From JBJYIN01 sp046237015 (GTDB taxonomy: Bacteria; Pseudomonadota; Gammaproteobacteria; Enterobacterales; Enterobacteriaceae), in NCBI RefSeq assembly GCF_046237015.1, contig NZ_JBJYIN010000003.1, forward strand, positions 124,001 through 188,000: a stretch of 64,000 bases of DNA. The letters are read 5' to 3'. Shown in pieces: positions 1 to 9,261 of this stretch; the first letter of the stretch is position 1; each line of letters starts with the position of its first letter. Under the pieces are notes generated by a model. That model searched no databases, was not told the origin of the DNA, and was given only the letters and a program-made list of their open reading frames with translations. The translations under genes and the position numbers were made by a program.

Positions 1-674
1 TCAATTTTTCAATGAATTAAAAGTGACACTCATCATCTTTTATACTCCAACCGATTAGAATTAAAGGATAAAATACAAAGTATAATTGAACAGCCTTTGT
101 GTTGTTTCTGAAAGAGCGAAGCTCATGGCTGGGCCGAACAACGAACGTCACGCACAAGCAACCTAAAGTAGGTGGGATATCAATAATTGTATACGTCTTT
201 TACAGTCACATTTAATAGAGAGATAACCGTCTCTAAAAATACGAGAGATTACCTGATAGCGTTGATCGTTGTGGGTCATGTTACCATTCAGCAATATTAT
301 TTAAGCTTTTCGCTAAGTCTCCACCATCAGATAACTATCTTATGCTATCTATTCAACAGTATTAAAATCATTGGCCTTTCATAACCATCCTAAATCTAAT
401 TAGAAAGATTGTATAATCAATAGCGAAACCGTATTATTAAATACGACAAATGATTATTCCCCAGTCTGATATTTCATCCTCTATTTTTTCATCAATCATT
501 CACATGCTCTTTGGGATTAAACTTTACTTTAAAATATGTGGTGGTTATCGCTACTATGCGCTAGAGTTAATTAACTATCTTAGTTGGCCGTTTACTTTAT
601 GGTTGTCCTTTACTGACATTTTCCCTATGGCATTAAAGTTTAATTAGAAAAAGAGTCATTCTGGAGGATGGTCG
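1..674. other. AT-rich intergenic stretch before ariR-like gene
   Basis: No convincing gene is visible. Short open frames exist but lack family resemblance and good ribosome binding sites. Around 115-182 a sequence ending in GCAACCTAAAGTAGGTGGGA resembles a worn ERIC right end (consensus end CAACTTGAAGTATGACGGG), but this is weak. The last part presumably carries the promoter of the small gene that starts at 675. Confidence 0.5.
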
Positions 675-926
675 ATGCACGAAAACACACGGCAAACAGA
701 TAAAGAAACAGCAGACTATTTTGAAACAGCAAAAAATATGAATGACATTACTATTCTTGGTCATATTGTCGATGAAATAATCCAATGTGGCGATGCTGTC
801 ACCAATAAAGCGATTATTTCAAAATTACTGCATCGAATTGATATCGAAACAGACGCCTTTACATTGGACAGATACCGCTCTTTATTGGAGCAGATCGTCC
901 ATAAGACACAAGATGATGTTATTTAG
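675..926 (+). CDS. AriR/YmgB-family small biofilm/acid-resistance connector protein
   Basis: This 83-residue protein resembles the YcgZ/YmgA/AriR(YmgB) family of small helical proteins, which in E. coli modulate Rcs phosphorelay output, biofilm and acid resistance. The match is in length and in the centre: an ILGHIVDEIIQCGDAVTNKAII segment (residues about 28-49) corresponds to the AriR segment with V-x-x-L-M-x-S-G-D-x-V-N-N-K-A-I-I, followed by a long C-terminal helix. There is no signal peptide or membrane segment. GGAGG at 663-667, seven bases before ATG, fixes the start. It stands alone, whereas E. coli has a four-gene ycgZ-ymgABC cluster. Function is inferred from the family. Confidence 0.72.
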   Translation: MHENTRQTDKETADYFETAKNMNDITILGHIVDEIIQCGDAVTNKAIISKLLHRIDIETDAFTLDRYRSLLEQIVHKTQDDVI

Positions 927-933
927 TCGCTTC

Positions 934-1030
934 TATACCCGTCATACGTCAAGTTGACAGATGTTAGCCTCGTTCGTTACTTGGCTCATCCATAAACATC
1001 GCCACGTTGGGCCGCTGCAAGCCGTATTCA
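934..1030. repeat. Degenerate ERIC-like left half
   Basis: Begins TATACCCGTCATACGTCAAG, nearly identical to the left terminus of the full ERIC element at 28253, and then diverges. No matching right terminus (GGGTATA) is found, so this is a truncated or eroded copy just downstream of the ariR-like gene. The right boundary is approximate. Confidence 0.55.
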
Positions 1031-1150
1031 AATCACTTATCAGCTTTCATGCAAGGCGAGCCAAAAACATTCGAGCCTTCTCTAAAAAAGCGGGGCGTTA
1101 ACTGCCACCATGACTGGCACTCAAACCCACGCTCCAAGATATCACCACCG

Positions 1151-2044
1151 TTACACTCGCGCCAATTTCTGCCAACAACGCTGCACTGTCGGTCGATTAT
1201 CTTCACGATGACACCATACTGTGATTGGAATTTCACAAGTTAACGACCTGTCATCAGGGCAATATTGTACCAGTTCACCATCGGCGAGTGGTTCCGCCAC
1301 CATGGACTCAGGCAACCATGCTAACCCCAAATGTCGTAGCACCATTTCCTGTATGCTTTCGCTAAGCCCACTTTCAAACACTTTCGCCAACCGAGGCTTA
1401 AGTTTCTCTTCTGCCGGAGCAACGATACGGTGCACAAAAGTATAATCACTATAACTCAGCCAAGGGATGACAGCATTGTCTTGCATAACCTGATCAATCA
1501 AACGAGAGGAAATAACGGGAATAAAACGCTCATAACGCCAGATCGTACGCTGTAATTGCGCGGCCACATCCGAAGCTGGCCGGGCCAGCATTGAATCATA
1601 GGTAATTAAAAAATCAATCTGGCGATTAAGCAACGCATCAAAATGATTATCGACACCCTGTACCGACGAATTAACCGTAAAACACAGTTGTGGTTCATCT
1701 AACCGGAGATAACCGATCATATCCGGCAAAACATTGATGGAGAGCGAATGTAAACTTACCATCACAATCGTGTTATCAGAGGCTGGAGACAACTCCATTA
1801 ATTCCCGCTGAGCTTCCGCAAGCGTTGCTAATATACGTCTGGCGTAAGGTTCAAATAATTGTCCGTGACGAGTCAACGTCACTGGCGTCGTTGTACGATC
1901 AAAAAGGGGAACGCCTAGCGTCTCCTCCAACGTTTTAATCCGTCGACTGAGCGCAGGCTGAGTAATATGTCTCTCATGCGCGGCAAGGGAAAACGTTCCA
2001 GAATGACTTAAACACAAAAAATCCCCCAGCCATTTACTATCCAT
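1151..2044 (-). CDS. LysR-family regulator, HypT(YjiE)-like
   Basis: A 297-residue LysR-type transcriptional regulator. The N-terminal winged helix-turn-helix spans residues about 1-65 (WLGDFLCLSHSGTFSLAA, then TQPALSRRIKTLEETLG), followed by a LysR substrate-binding domain to the C terminus. The opening (K-W-L-x-D-F-L) and the C-terminal pattern G-L-A-W-L-P-E resemble E. coli HypT/YjiE, a hypochlorite-responsive regulator whose gene is also next to iadA. It is divergent from iadA with about 164 bp between the starts, the usual layout for a LysR protein and its target. Probable role: control of iadA and perhaps the dicarboxylate carrier. The HypT identity is from memory of the sequence; the effector is unknown. 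Confidence 0.8.
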   Translation of the reverse strand: MDSKWLGDFLCLSHSGTFSLAAHERHITQPALSRRIKTLEETLGVPLFDRTTTPVTLTRHGQLFEPYARRILATLAEAQRELMELSPASDNTIVMVSLHSLSINVLPDMIGYLRLDEPQLCFTVNSSVQGVDNHFDALLNRQIDFLITYDSMLARPASDVAAQLQRTIWRYERFIPVISSRLIDQVMQDNAVIPWLSYSDYTFVHRIVAPAEEKLKPRLAKVFESGLSESIQEMVLRHLGLAWLPESMVAEPLADGELVQYCPDDRSLTCEIPITVWCHREDNRPTVQRCWQKLARV

Positions 2045-2208
2045 TCATTCATCCTAACTATGTCATATCGGTATAGCCCTATAAGGAATTGGCAATAGCG
2101 CTATTTCACCCACCGCTTTATGTTAACCGACATAAAACATAAAAAGTGTTTCACCTGCACCAACATTCCATCGACCTCTCTCTATTTTGTGATTAAGGCA
2201 GGGTTTTT
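2045..2208. promoter_or_regulatory. Divergent LysR-regulator/iadA control region
   Basis: This 164-bp gap between two divergent genes should hold both promoters and the regulator's operator. It has an AT-rich segment around 2110-2150 but I could not define a confident T-N11-A box. The role is inferred from layout only. Confidence 0.4.
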
Positions 2209-3342
2209 ATGTTTACATTACTCACCAACGCTAGGGTTTTTGCGCCTCACGATCTCGGTATTCAGTCTGTATTGATTGGTAACGGCACGATTATTGCCAT
2301 TGATAAAGAGGTTCCCGCACTTCCTTTCCCAACCCAACACTACGACTGCCAGGGAAAATGGCTTATACCTGGCCTCATCGATCAACACATTCACCTTATC
2401 GGTGGCGGCGGTGAAGCAGGGTTCGCCAGTAGAACGCCGGCCACCAGCCTCAGCCAGTTAATTCGTGCGGGCATCACAACGGCGGTGGGCGTACTGGGCA
2501 CCGATGGGATCTCCCGTTCACCGAAAGATTTGTACGCCAAAGTGCAATCGCTAAATGTGGAAGGCATTCGAGCCTATATGCACACGGGCTCCTATGAAGT
2601 ACCAACCCGAACCATTACGAGTAACATCCGTGATGATGTTGCCTTTATTCCTTCTGTACTGGGTGTAAAGATCGCCTTATCAGACCATCGGGGATCATTT
2701 CCAACACACCAGGAATTATTGCGTCTGGTAAGCGATATTCGCGTCGCCGCGCTGTTGGCCGGTAAAAAAGGACTGCTACACATTCATCTGGGCGGATTGC
2801 CAGAAGGACTTGATGCGCTCAACGCTCTATGCGATGCGGGGTTCCCAATACATCACCTCTCCCCCACCCACGTTGCCCGCACCGCACCTTTATTCGAACA
2901 AGCCATCGCCTTTGCCAAGCGCGGCGGCATGATTGATATCACCTCTGGCGGCAGCCGCTATGCCCCTCAGGAAGAAGCCGTGGTTCATGCACTGGAATCT
3001 GGTGTCTCAGCGGAACGTATTACCATCAGCTCAGATGGAAACGGCAGCGTGCCTCGCTTTAACGCTAGCGGAAAAGTCGAAGGGCTATCCGCCGCGCCGG
3101 TCGATGGTAATATTCGTCTGTTACCTCGCCTGATTTCAGCAGGCGTCCCCGCCACGCAAGCCATCTCCATGCTGACTGCAAACGTTGCCGATTCTCTGGG
3201 GATCGCGGGCGGACGACTGCAACCTGGTGAACGCGCAGACATCTGTGTACTGAATGAAGACTGTTCTCTGCATCAAACCTTCGCGGCCGGACGATTAATG
3301 TTCAGCGATGGCGAATGTCTGGTGCACGGCAATTTTGAGTAA
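2209..3342 (+). CDS. iadA: Isoaspartyl dipeptidase
   Basis: This 377-residue amidohydrolase resembles E. coli IadA throughout. IadA cleaves L-isoaspartyl (beta-aspartyl) dipeptides that arise from damaged Asp and Asn residues. The metal-site elements are visible: DQHIHL (HxH) near residue 60, the lysine in GVKIALSDHR that is carboxylated in the family, HIHLGG, the histidine in LSPTHVAR, and the active-site aspartate in SSDGNGS near residue 275. There is no signal peptide, so it is cytoplasmic. The region around HLIGGGGEAG matches the substrate loop. Followed after about 400 bp by a DcuC carrier on the same strand, suggesting uptake or exchange of the products. E. coli IadA is slightly longer (390). 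Confidence 0.93.
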   Translation: MFTLLTNARVFAPHDLGIQSVLIGNGTIIAIDKEVPALPFPTQHYDCQGKWLIPGLIDQHIHLIGGGGEAGFASRTPATSLSQLIRAGITTAVGVLGTDGISRSPKDLYAKVQSLNVEGIRAYMHTGSYEVPTRTITSNIRDDVAFIPSVLGVKIALSDHRGSFPTHQELLRLVSDIRVAALLAGKKGLLHIHLGGLPEGLDALNALCDAGFPIHHLSPTHVARTAPLFEQAIAFAKRGGMIDITSGGSRYAPQEEAVVHALESGVSAERITISSDGNGSVPRFNASGKVEGLSAAPVDGNIRLLPRLISAGVPATQAISMLTANVADSLGIAGGRLQPGERADICVLNEDCSLHQTFAAGRLMFSDGECLVHGNFE

Positions 3343-3739
3343 CAGTACTCGCTCGGCATAGAGTTATTGAGCTTTGACATAGTGATATGGCTTTGCACTT
3401 GGCGGGTTTGGCGAGAAATAAACCATGATCAGGCCAGAAATCCCGGTGATAAATAACGGAATTGGCTGTAATGGTAATAAAAACCATTAGTGTCGCCGTT
3501 TATTTATCAAAGATAACGATTATTCAACATTGAATAATTTTAGATTTATCGTGCCTGTCAGCATCAATAATGCCTTGACGTTTTTGTCCTGTCATTCGAG
3601 TGAGTTAGGCCTATCTCCCGAATGAATCGAGTAATAGGACAGGTATATCAACGAATAAAACAGTGGCCGGATAAACCGGCCCATAAAACTTTTTGTCAAT
3701 GACCGTTTATTTGGCAAAACCATTCTTCAAGGGGCAATA
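3343..3739. other. iadA-dcuC intergenic region with hairpins
   Basis: No gene is seen in these 397 bp. A GGCCGG-ATAAA-CCGGCC hairpin lies at 3665-3681, about 58 bases before the dcuC start. An imperfect palindrome built on ATTCG/CGAAT and CCTGTC/GGACAG lies at about 3575-3645. These may be a leader structure or operator for the carrier gene. The length suggests dcuC has its own promoter. Confidence 0.4.
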
Positions 3740-5116
3740 ATGTTAGAAATCATCCTTACGCTTACTGTCATTGTGATAGTAGCTTACTGTGTTCTTAAAA
3801 ATTACTATCCACCCATTGTTCTTTTACTTGCAGGTTTCATCATGCTCGGTTTAGCGTCCATGATGGGTACCCTGCCTGTTGCCGCAGATAAAAGTACACA
3901 TTTTCTAGGTTTCGATTTTGCAGAAGCGTTCACGGCACTGATGCGTAGCCGACTACCGGAACTCGGTCTCAATATCATGCTGATCGCAGGTTTTTCGTTT
4001 TACATGGACCGTATTGGCGCTTCAAAAGCGCTGGTAAAACTGTGCGTACGTCCGCTTTCAGCTATTCGTTCCCAATATGCGCTTCTCGCCGTTACTTATA
4101 TTGTCGGTCAGTTTATGGCTCTCTTTATTAGCAGCGCCGTCGGTTTGGGGCTGCTTTTAATGGCAAGTATTTACCCACTGCTTGTCGCGCTCGGCGTGTC
4201 TCGCGCCTCAGCCGCTGCCGTCATTGGTTCAACCTGCGCCCTGGATCTTGGTCCTTCATCATCCAACTCTATGCGCGCCGCTGATCTGATGGGCATTGAC
4301 GTCGTAACCTACTTTATCCATAGCCAGATGCCCGTTGCGCTTTGTGTCATGGCGACCATTGCCGTTGGTCACTTCTTTGTGCAACGCTGGTTTGATCGGC
4401 GAGAAGCCAGCAGTCTGGCAGAACAGGCAACGGATGTGGAAAAACAGGATGTATCAAAGGTATTTGCCGAGGCTGGTCCCGTCCACTATGCCCTGCTTCC
4501 GATGCTTCCACTTGTGCTGCTGATCGTCTTCTCGCCCATGGTCTATGCCGAGGTACGTCTTTCACTTCAGAGCTGTATCATCGTCTCGCTGCTGATCGCT
4601 TTTGTCGTCGATTTACTGACTCGTCATCATTTCAAAGATTGCTGTCAGGCTACATCGACCATTTTCGAAGGCATGGGCAAAGTCTTTGCATCAACGGTCA
4701 GCCTCATTTGCTGTGCCGAACTCTTTGCATTAGGTATGAATAAACTCGGTGGCGTCACAACGCTAATTTCTGCGGCATCATCGATGGAATCGGCTGGTAT
4801 CTGGGTCATGCTATTTGTCATGCTCGCGATCATGGTTATCGCTACCGTAGTTACGGGTTCCGGCAATGCTGCGTTTTTCGCCTTCTCCCCGCTACTTCCT
4901 GAAGCCGCCTCCAGCGTTGGTATCAGTACGGCCATGCTTGTGGTGCCGGTTCAGCTTTCAGCCAGTATTGCCCGCACAATGTGCCCGATAGCTGGCGTCA
5001 TCATCGCCGTAGCCGGTATCGCGGGGTTGACACCTTTTGAGATTGTTCGCCGCACTATGCCTGTCATGATTCTGGCCATGATTGCCAACGTACTTGCTTC
5101 CTCTGTATTCCTTTAA
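3740..5116 (+). CDS. dcuC: DcuC-family C4-dicarboxylate transporter
   Basis: A 458-residue inner membrane protein with about 11-12 hydrophobic segments, similar to E. coli DcuC in length (461) and in family landmarks: SSAVGLGLLLMASIYP near residues 134-149, VTGSGNAAFFAF near 373-384, and CPIAGVIIAVAG-x-A-x-L-T-P-F-E near 418-437. DcuC proteins exchange or export succinate and other C4-dicarboxylates, mostly without oxygen. A strong AGGGG ribosome binding site precedes ATG. Downstream of iadA, which releases aspartate, it could export aspartate-derived dicarboxylate. E. coli has yjiG-yjiH in this position instead. Substrate is inferred from family. Confidence 0.82.
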   Translation: MLEIILTLTVIVIVAYCVLKNYYPPIVLLLAGFIMLGLASMMGTLPVAADKSTHFLGFDFAEAFTALMRSRLPELGLNIMLIAGFSFYMDRIGASKALVKLCVRPLSAIRSQYALLAVTYIVGQFMALFISSAVGLGLLLMASIYPLLVALGVSRASAAAVIGSTCALDLGPSSSNSMRAADLMGIDVVTYFIHSQMPVALCVMATIAVGHFFVQRWFDRREASSLAEQATDVEKQDVSKVFAEAGPVHYALLPMLPLVLLIVFSPMVYAEVRLSLQSCIIVSLLIAFVVDLLTRHHFKDCCQATSTIFEGMGKVFASTVSLICCAELFALGMNKLGGVTTLISAASSMESAGIWVMLFVMLAIMVIATVVTGSGNAAFFAFSPLLPEAASSVGISTAMLVVPVQLSASIARTMCPIAGVIIAVAGIAGLTPFEIVRRTMPVMILAMIANVLASSVFL

Positions 5117-5419
5117 TTTCTAGCAATGTTACTTCGATAAAAGTCATTCTACCTTCCTGGAAACAGGAGGGTGGATTGCCACATTATTTTAGCTGAGTTT
5201 CCCGAATCATTTAGGCATAAAACCATACGTAAAAGTACAGTATTGAAGAAATGAATACTCGAGAAAGAGGAAAGGTATAAACGAACGGTAATCAAGAAAG
5301 AGGTGTAATAACAATCTGCAAAGTTGGAAATAAAAATCTTTCTATCTGGACAGTTATACAGAACGTATATTCGAAAAAAACGACGAGGTATTGCAAAAAA
5401 TGAATTTCACTGATTGAAG
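5117..5419. other. dcuC-tRNA-Ser gap
   Basis: About 300 bp with no gene. A CCTTCCTG-GAAA-CAGGAGGG hairpin at 5151-5172, without a following T-run, could end dcuC transcripts. The rest is AT-rich and contains nothing I recognise. Confidence 0.4.
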
Positions 5420-5507
5420 TGGCGGAGGAGTAGAGATTCGAACTCTAGAACGCTTTCGCGTCGCCGGTTTTCAAGACCGGTGCCTTCAACCACTCGGCCA
5501 CTCCTCC
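5420..5507 (-). tRNA. serT: tRNA-Ser(UGA)
   Basis: The reverse complement reads GGAGGAGTGGCCGAGTGG and ends in TCCTCCGCCA, an 88-base serine tRNA with a long variable arm and an encoded CCA. The anticodon loop CTTGAAA gives anticodon TGA. The T-loop GTTCGAATC is canonical. It is single and transcribed away from dcuC. Confidence 0.97.
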
Positions 5508-5712
5508 GCAATGACGCGCACTATAAACAGAGAGTTGCACCTTGTAAAGCGCCATCACGCTCAATCGACTGAAAAATAATCGCCTCGAATTTAAATGTAC
5601 GGAAAATCACCATATCAAGGAAATCATATCCAGGATATGAGACCTCCTGCACCGATACTTTCAAGATGTTGCACCATTGAGAAATATGACATCACCACAT
5701 TTCGCCATGACC

Positions 5713-5736
5713 AAAAAGCCCGCGTCTTGCGCGGGC
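5713..5736 (-). terminator. Terminator of the TonB-receptor gene
   Basis: On the minus strand a GCCCGCG stem, a 5-base loop and CGCGGGC are followed by TTTTT, 30 bases after the receptor stop codon. This is a good intrinsic terminator. Confidence 0.85.
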
Positions 5737-5765
5737 TCAGCGTCATTAATCAGCACTCATCGGTA

Positions 5766-7712
5766 TCAGAACTTATAACTCACACCGCCATAAACAGTAC
5801 GTCCAGACAGGAAGTAGTCGTTATCGGTAGCAACATAATCCCGCTTTTCGTTGGTCAGGTTAGTCACGCCTAGTTTCAGATCCACATTTTTAATCGGTGT
5901 GTAAGTAGCACCGATATCCACGGTGTTAAAGCCCCTGGTTCTAAATGTTTCTTTATCACGCAGATATTGATTACCCGTGTACTGGTAGGACACATAAGTA
6001 GAGAGATTATCCAGCGCCTGCCAGTTCAACTGCGTATTAACCGTGTTCTTCGGCGTTTGCTTTAAACGTTTTTTCGTCGTGCGATCTTCTGCATCCACAA
6101 TAGTCCAGTTAGTGGTCCAGTTCAGATTCTCCGTCACATCAATCCAGAATGAGGTTTCAATCCCCTGGACTCGAGCTTTATTCACGTTTTCGTAGGTTCT
6201 TGTTAGCGCATTGGTTTGGATCATATCCTTGATATCATTATCAAATAATGTGACTCCCGCACCAAATCGCTCCGCCTCATAGGCGGTACCTAACTCGTAA
6301 CTGATGGCTGTCTCTGGTTTCAGGTCGGGGTTCCCAAGAATAAAGCATGCTCCCTGACAGGAGGCTAAAGCATAACCTTTAACCGACTGAGAAAGTGTTG
6401 GGGCTTTATAGGCTTTGCTGACGCCGCCTTTTATCACCCAGTTATCGGTCAAGCTATATGTCGCATAGGCTCTGGGGCTAAATTCTGTACCGTAAACTTC
6501 ATGCTGGTCAACGCGACCAGCGAAGGTTAATGCCAGAGCGCCAAGTTTAAATTCGTCCTGTAAGAAAAGTGCGCCCTGACTAACATCAATTCCACCATTT
6601 TGCAGGTACATACTGTGTTTTAACTCTGTCAGAAGGTACTCACCGCCGCCCGTCAGTAGGTGATCGCCCAGATAGCCGGAAATCTGTCCGTCGATGGTGT
6701 GGTTATCCTGGCTGATATCAGCCCTACCACCTTTCAGCTCAGAGTTATCCATCAGATTAACGTTTTCATAGTAGTAACGCAGTCGCGTATCGACATTTTC
6801 CCAACTGCCGTTGTGCGTCAAGCCAAGCCCTAAACGATTCAGCTTTTGTATATTCCGTCTTGCTACGTTACGCGCATTCCAATATACGTCACGATCGTCT
6901 TTGACATAGGTAACATCAAAATCCAGACTCTGTTGTTCATCGATCAGCCAGGTCAAGTTCCCTAACAGATTGGTGTTTTTACGCTCTTCTCGCGCATCTG
7001 TGTTGGGGTTTTTCGAGAGCTCAGTACGCCAGGCATCACGTTTGCCACCATCAATAATCAAACTGCCCAGCAGCGTATTCTCTATCAATGGGCCGCTGAC
7101 GTAGCCGCTTAGTCGGTTGTAGTCGCCGCCGGAACCTTCGGTCGGTGCTTCAAAGTTATAGCTGAGCTCACCAATCGCCTTTTCGTTTGGCTGACGCAGG
7201 ATCACGTTAATAACTCCACCCAGTGCATCGGCACCGTACAGGGAGGACATAGGACCGCGGATCACCTCAACGCGATCGATTGCGGAAACGGGGAGCGAAG
7301 AAAGATCGAAATCGTTGGCGTAGTCGCTGGTTAATGCTTCACGCGAGTTAACTCGGCGACCATTCACCAACAGCAATGTATAGTCAGCCCGCATACCACG
7401 GATCTTAATTTCGTTACGACCATAGGTGGATGACGGATTAATGTTGATTCCCGGCAGCTTTTTTACCGCGTCAGAAATATTATTCACCGACATCTTTTCC
7501 AACTCAGCACGAGTGATGACAGAGACACTGGCAGGGGCGCTTAACGTGGTGTGTTTCGTCTGTGTCGCTGTCACGACGATTTTTTCATCTGCCGCGTTTT
7601 CTGCCTGAACGAGCGCAGGCAACGCCAGTAATCCAGTCACCAGCAGAGCATGATATACCTTGCTAAATGGAAAGTGTGGAGGTGAGCAACGACTTTCTGA
7701 TCCTAACTGCAT
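5766..7712 (-). CDS. TonB-dependent siderophore receptor (FepA/CirA/IrgA-like)
   Basis: This 648-residue outer membrane receptor has a signal peptide ending near VQA (about residue 37), a TonB box (EKIVVTA), and a plug domain with IRGMRADYTLLLVNGRR and the VEVIRGPMSSLYGADALGG signature (residues about 45-170). A 22-strand barrel follows and ends in Y-K-F. The extended YELGTAYE and NLTNEKR segments are typical of catecholate siderophore or colicin-type receptors. It imports an iron chelate using TonB energy. No transport permease or siderophore genes are adjacent, so it may act with machinery elsewhere. A Fur box lies at 8206-8224, almost 500 bases upstream. The exact ligand cannot be told from sequence alone. 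Confidence 0.9.
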   Translation of the reverse strand: MQLGSESRCSPPHFPFSKVYHALLVTGLLALPALVQAENAADEKIVVTATQTKHTTLSAPASVSVITRAELEKMSVNNISDAVKKLPGININPSSTYGRNEIKIRGMRADYTLLLVNGRRVNSREALTSDYANDFDLSSLPVSAIDRVEVIRGPMSSLYGADALGGVINVILRQPNEKAIGELSYNFEAPTEGSGGDYNRLSGYVSGPLIENTLLGSLIIDGGKRDAWRTELSKNPNTDAREERKNTNLLGNLTWLIDEQQSLDFDVTYVKDDRDVYWNARNVARRNIQKLNRLGLGLTHNGSWENVDTRLRYYYENVNLMDNSELKGGRADISQDNHTIDGQISGYLGDHLLTGGGEYLLTELKHSMYLQNGGIDVSQGALFLQDEFKLGALALTFAGRVDQHEVYGTEFSPRAYATYSLTDNWVIKGGVSKAYKAPTLSQSVKGYALASCQGACFILGNPDLKPETAISYELGTAYEAERFGAGVTLFDNDIKDMIQTNALTRTYENVNKARVQGIETSFWIDVTENLNWTTNWTIVDAEDRTTKKRLKQTPKNTVNTQLNWQALDNLSTYVSYQYTGNQYLRDKETFRTRGFNTVDIGATYTPIKNVDLKLGVTNLTNEKRDYVATDNDYFLSGRTVYGGVSYKF

Positions 7713-8578
7713 ATTAAAAACTCCATATAAAATAGTAGAAAAATCATCCCCGTAAATAACGCAAACATGCCTTATCTCGATCCGCTGTTATCACGCGGCG
7801 GGATTTATTGGTTTAGTGCTTTGTAATCAATTCAAATTGACGTGATGCCGTGTCGTCTGCACATACCGAAGCACGACAGAGCGATACGCTCAGGTCATAT
7901 TTATGGCTAAATTTGTCCAGACAGGAGAAAGTGAGAAAACTGACCATGGCAGAGGAAAATACTTCATTACCACGAATATGGCCGATGACCTTGGTATCCA
8001 TGGTCAAGACGATAATAAAATCAATAGGTAACGATATTATCGACATCAATATATTGAAGGGAAGCATGTTGGTGAGCCGCGCCAGTGGTACAACAAACAG
8101 AGAGTGCTGGCAATACGCGCTTGCATTCATGACTGGCTCACATTTAGACACAGTTAGTAAAATATTCGCGCAGTCTAACGTAGCTTAATTACCCCAGCAA
8201 TAAATGATAAGCATTTTCATTATCATCTGTGACGCATGTTTTATGATTGGCATCCGCTCATTACTAACCGTTAACGATTGAGAAATATGATCAATAAAAT
8301 CAATTAACGCTATGGAATAAACTGTTCTTCTATACGTACTGAAATACGGCAAAAGATTTACCGTCGACTCGAAGAGCCCGACGGATGACAAATGAAAAGG
8401 CTGGACGCAGTAATGAGATAGAGATGGCCTAAGAGAGCCATATGGTGAGGCAAGTGGAAAGATATCCATAAATATAGCGATTTATAGCGTAAAGAAGGGT
8501 AAACCGTCTTTAATAACGCTCTGTAACTATTTAATCTCTGACACTGGATAATGGCACCCTGAAGAGAGAGTCGTTGAT
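7713..8578. other. Long gap with degenerate reading frame
   Basis: There is no secure gene in 866 bp. On the plus strand, one frame from ATG at 7903 to the stop at 8157 is open except for a single TAA at 8029-8031. Its second half, with the peptide KHVGEPRQWYNKQRVLAIRA, has protein-like composition, so this may be a decayed small gene. Overlapping open frames on both strands (7813-8151 minus, 7850-8188 plus) look like shadows. The stretch 8230-8578 shows nothing I recognise apart from the presumed yccA promoter. Confidence 0.35.
8206..8224. promoter_or_regulatory. Fur box
   Basis: GATAAGCATTTTCATTATC matches 15 of 19 positions of the Fur consensus GATAATGATAATCATTATC. It lies about 490 bases before the TonB-receptor start and 50 bases before a doubtful minus-strand frame. 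It probably gives iron repression of a transcript reading towards the receptor, although the long leader is unusual. Confidence 0.65.
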
Positions 8579-9238
8579 ATGGATCGTATTGTTGTTTCTT
8601 CTACACGTGAAAGTTCGCTACTCAGCACGCATAAAGTGTTGCGTAACACCTATTTTTTGTTGTCTCTGACACTGGGGTTCTCCGCTGTCACCGCAACGGC
8701 AAGCATGGTATTTAACCTGCCAGCACCTGGGCTACTCTTAATGCTCGTCGGCTTTTATGGCCTGATGTTCCTGACCCATAAATTAGCAAATAGCCCAGCC
8801 GGTATTCTGGCGACATTTGCACTAACGGGTTTTATGGGTTACACCCTTGGCCCCATTTTAAGCTCGCTGATTTCATCCGGCGCTGGCGACATTGTGATGC
8901 TGGCATTAGGTGGAACAGCTTTGGTTTTCTTCTGCTGTTCAGCATACGTTCTGACAACTCGCAAAGACATGTCTTTCCTGTCAGGGATGATGATGGCGGG
9001 CTTTGTCGTACTGGTCGTAGCGGTTATCGCTAATCTGTTCTTGCAGATCCCAGCCTTACACTTGGCTATCAGCGCCTTGTTCATTTTGTTTTCTGCTGGC
9101 GCGATCCTCTGGGAAACCAGCAATATCATCCATGGTGGTGAAACCAACTATATTCGCGCCACGGTGAGTCTGTACGTCGCAATCTACAATATCTTCGTCA
9201 GCCTGTTGAGCATTCTGGGGATTATGCGTAACGACTAA
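8579..9238 (+). CDS. yccA: FtsH modulator YccA, Bax-inhibitor-1 family
   Basis: A 219-residue inner membrane protein with seven hydrophobic segments, matching enterobacterial YccA in length. Family features are the cytoplasmic N terminus MDRIVVSSTRESSLLSTHKV, a central G-F-M-G-Y-T-L-G-P near residues 82-90, and the C-terminal ATVSLYVAIYNIFVSLLSIL, characteristic of the BI-1/TMBIM family. In E. coli, YccA is a substrate and modulator of the membrane protease FtsH, slowing SecY degradation under secretion stress. It is monocistronic, with its own terminator and tusE after it, the conserved enterobacterial order. Confidence 0.93.
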   Translation: MDRIVVSSTRESSLLSTHKVLRNTYFLLSLTLGFSAVTATASMVFNLPAPGLLLMLVGFYGLMFLTHKLANSPAGILATFALTGFMGYTLGPILSSLISSGAGDIVMLALGGTALVFFCCSAYVLTTRKDMSFLSGMMMAGFVVLVVAVIANLFLQIPALHLAISALFILFSAGAILWETSNIIHGGETNYIRATVSLYVAIYNIFVSLLSILGIMRND

Positions 9239-9261
9239 TCACTCCGGGCATGATGTAACAT

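Noticed and set aside
187..647. Two 65-residue open frames before the ariR-like gene
   Set aside because: AT-rich composition, no ribosome binding site of note and no similarity to YcgZ or YmgA.
7813..8188. Two overlapping 112-residue open frames on opposite strands upstream of the TonB receptor
   Set aside because: They mirror each other, lack family resemblance and good ribosome binding sites, and a third frame on the plus strand has more protein-like composition. They were treated as shadows.
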